Assembly (NCBI GenBank): GCA_036172665.1
Contig: CM069872.1
Span: forward strand, 26,416,001 to 26,480,000
DNA: 64,000 nt
Direction of reading: 5' to 3'
Source: Prosopocoilus inquinatus
Lineage: Eukaryota > Arthropoda > Insecta > Coleoptera > Lucanidae
The position numbers were made by a program, and so were the translations under genes. The notes beneath the pieces are model-generated. The model saw nothing but the letters and a program-made list of their open reading frames with translations, was not told the DNA's origin and made no database searches. Below are positions 63,401 through 64,000 of the stretch, piece by piece (within the stretch, counting starts at the first letter, position 1; each line of letters starts with the position of its first letter).

Positions 63401-64000
63401 TTTTAAACGAAACAACACGCATTAGCGTTGTTCCTGTGATGTATCTAATCGATCCTTACTCATCTATCATGTTATTTGGCGTTTCGATGGACTCCAGTAA
63501 CTCTGATGTGAGATACAAAGTTATCGGACGCAGCAGAAGCTGGAAATAGTTTTGAACGAAACAACACGTATTAGCGTTGTTCCTGTGATGTATCTAAACG
63601 ATCCTTACTTATCTAACATGTTATTTGACGTTTGGATGGACTCCAGTAAGTCTGATGTGAGATACAAAGTTCTCGGACGCAGCAGAAGCTGGAAATAGTT
63701 TTAAACGAAACAACACGCATTAGCGTTGTTCCTGTGATGTATCTAATCGATCCTTACTCATCTATCATGTTATTTGGCGTTTCGATGGACTCCAGTAACT
63801 CTGATGTGAGATACAAAGTTATCGGACGCAGCAGAAGCTGGAAATAGTTTTGAACGAAACAACACGTATTAGCGTTGTTCCTGTGCTGTATCTAATCGAT
63901 CCTTACTCATCTATCATGTTATTTGGCGTTTCGATGGACTCCAGTAGCTCTGATGTGAGATACGACGTTTTCGGACGCAGCAGAAGCTGGAAATAGTTTT
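60415..64000. repeat. Partial copy of the 53-mer region, cut by the window edge
   Basis: 60415 to about 61330 follows 26724-27639 (shift 33691). After a hybrid unit near 61331-61370 the shift becomes 33542, so one monomer is missing. The rest follows 27.8-30.46 kb. Markers are GTTATAAACG, CAACAAGTATTAG, GAGATGCGACG (61276 and 62021), GTTTTCTTACGC at 62926 and AACGAGACAAC near 63107. CTCGGTCGCAGC near 60545 is private. The last unit, from 63870, is cut at 131 bp. Confidence 0.83.

Larger units (their letters stand above)
1..64000 (+). repeat. 149-bp satellite DNA array filling the window
   Basis: A 149-bp unit recurs head to tail from the first to the last base. In the first copies TAGCGTTG starts at 1, 150 and 299, and the last start is at 63870. 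The phase was checked at 1491, 7362, 22159, 41056 and 63870. It fits 149-bp spacing once fifteen truncated junctions are allowed for (nine of 63 bp, four of 112 bp, one of 37 bp, one of 43 bp, modulo 149). No reverse-oriented monomer, poly-A tail, terminal repeat or unique sequence interrupts it. Such homogeneous arrays with higher-order structure are known from eukaryotic centromeric and pericentromeric heterochromatin. That placement is inferred, because no flanking sequence is visible. The species and any published satellite name are unknown to me. Confidence 0.99.

Noticed and set aside
1..64000. CRISPR array
   Set aside because: The regular repeats are direct and contiguous. There are no unique spacers between short repeats, the 'variable' part is itself a diverged repeat, and there are no cas genes.
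1..64000. Coding tandem-repeat protein (large repetitive exon)
   Set aside because: The 149-bp unit shifts frame at every copy, and all six frames contain stops within a unit or two. No frame longer than 74 codons is open.
1..64000. Alpha satellite, telomeric repeat or rDNA spacer
   Set aside because: Unit length and sequence do not match alpha satellite (about 171 bp). There are no TTAGGG-like runs and no rRNA sequence.
1..64000. Retrotransposon or transposon origin of the monomer
   Set aside because: There are no terminal repeats, target-site duplications, poly-A or protein remnants. An old transposon origin cannot be excluded, but nothing in the unit supports it.
1..64000. Origin of replication or attachment sites
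   Set aside because: No unique motif stands out from the repeat, and any short motif occurs hundreds of times.

Overview
The whole 64 kb is one uninterrupted, head-to-tail tandem satellite array. It holds no gene, RNA gene, transposon or unique DNA that I can see. The unit is 149 bp, about 40% G+C in a consensus I tallied by hand, and every copy lies in the same orientation. Counting from the first unit at base 1 to the last unit start at 63870 gives 436 monomer steps. The phase I checked stays exactly on the 149-bp lattice except at 15 junctions, where partial monomers are fused. The array runs off both window edges. This is typical of eukaryotic centromeric or pericentromeric heterochromatin. 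CpG is not depleted (9 CpG in the consensus against about 6 expected), which fits an invertebrate or another lightly methylated genome better than a mammal. I cannot name the species or match the monomer to a published satellite.

Monomers differ by substitutions concentrated at unit positions about 16-103 (unit numbered from TAGCGTTG). Positions 104-149 and 1-15 are far more uniform and carry a short dyad symmetry and a partial CENP-B-box-like sequence. Shared substitutions and junctions let the array be read as a mosaic of higher-order repeats (HORs).

Layout. 1-849: left-edge partial block. 850-3783: 12-mer HOR (1725 bp), about 1.7 copies. 3784-5169: a block found again at 11145-12530, 24813-26198 and 58845-60230. 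5170-7690: a block found again three or more times between 41.5 and 57.7 kb. 6743-9063: a 16-mer (2321 bp), overlapping a second 12-mer tandem at 7590-11144. 11145-13592: a continuation shared with 24.8-27.3 kb. 13482-15556: a block shared with 53758-55832. 15557-24456: the 16-mer HOR, reorganised as a 29-mer (4258 bp) superduplication. 25852-42135: a 53-mer HOR of exactly 7897 bp in just over two nearly identical copies, with nested 20-mer and 6-mer duplications. 42136-58167: a mosaic with duplications at 4407, 4172, 1490 and 4917 bp. 58168-60414: a distant copy of 10468-12714. 60415-64000: a further partial copy of the 53-mer region.

Nothing in the window acts as a pathway. Any function would be structural (kinetochore or heterochromatin platform, nucleosome positioning, possibly non-coding transcription), and the sequence alone does not show it. 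Block limits were placed by eye and may be off by tens of bases. Exact shifts (1725, 7897 and so on) were checked against several landmark variants each.
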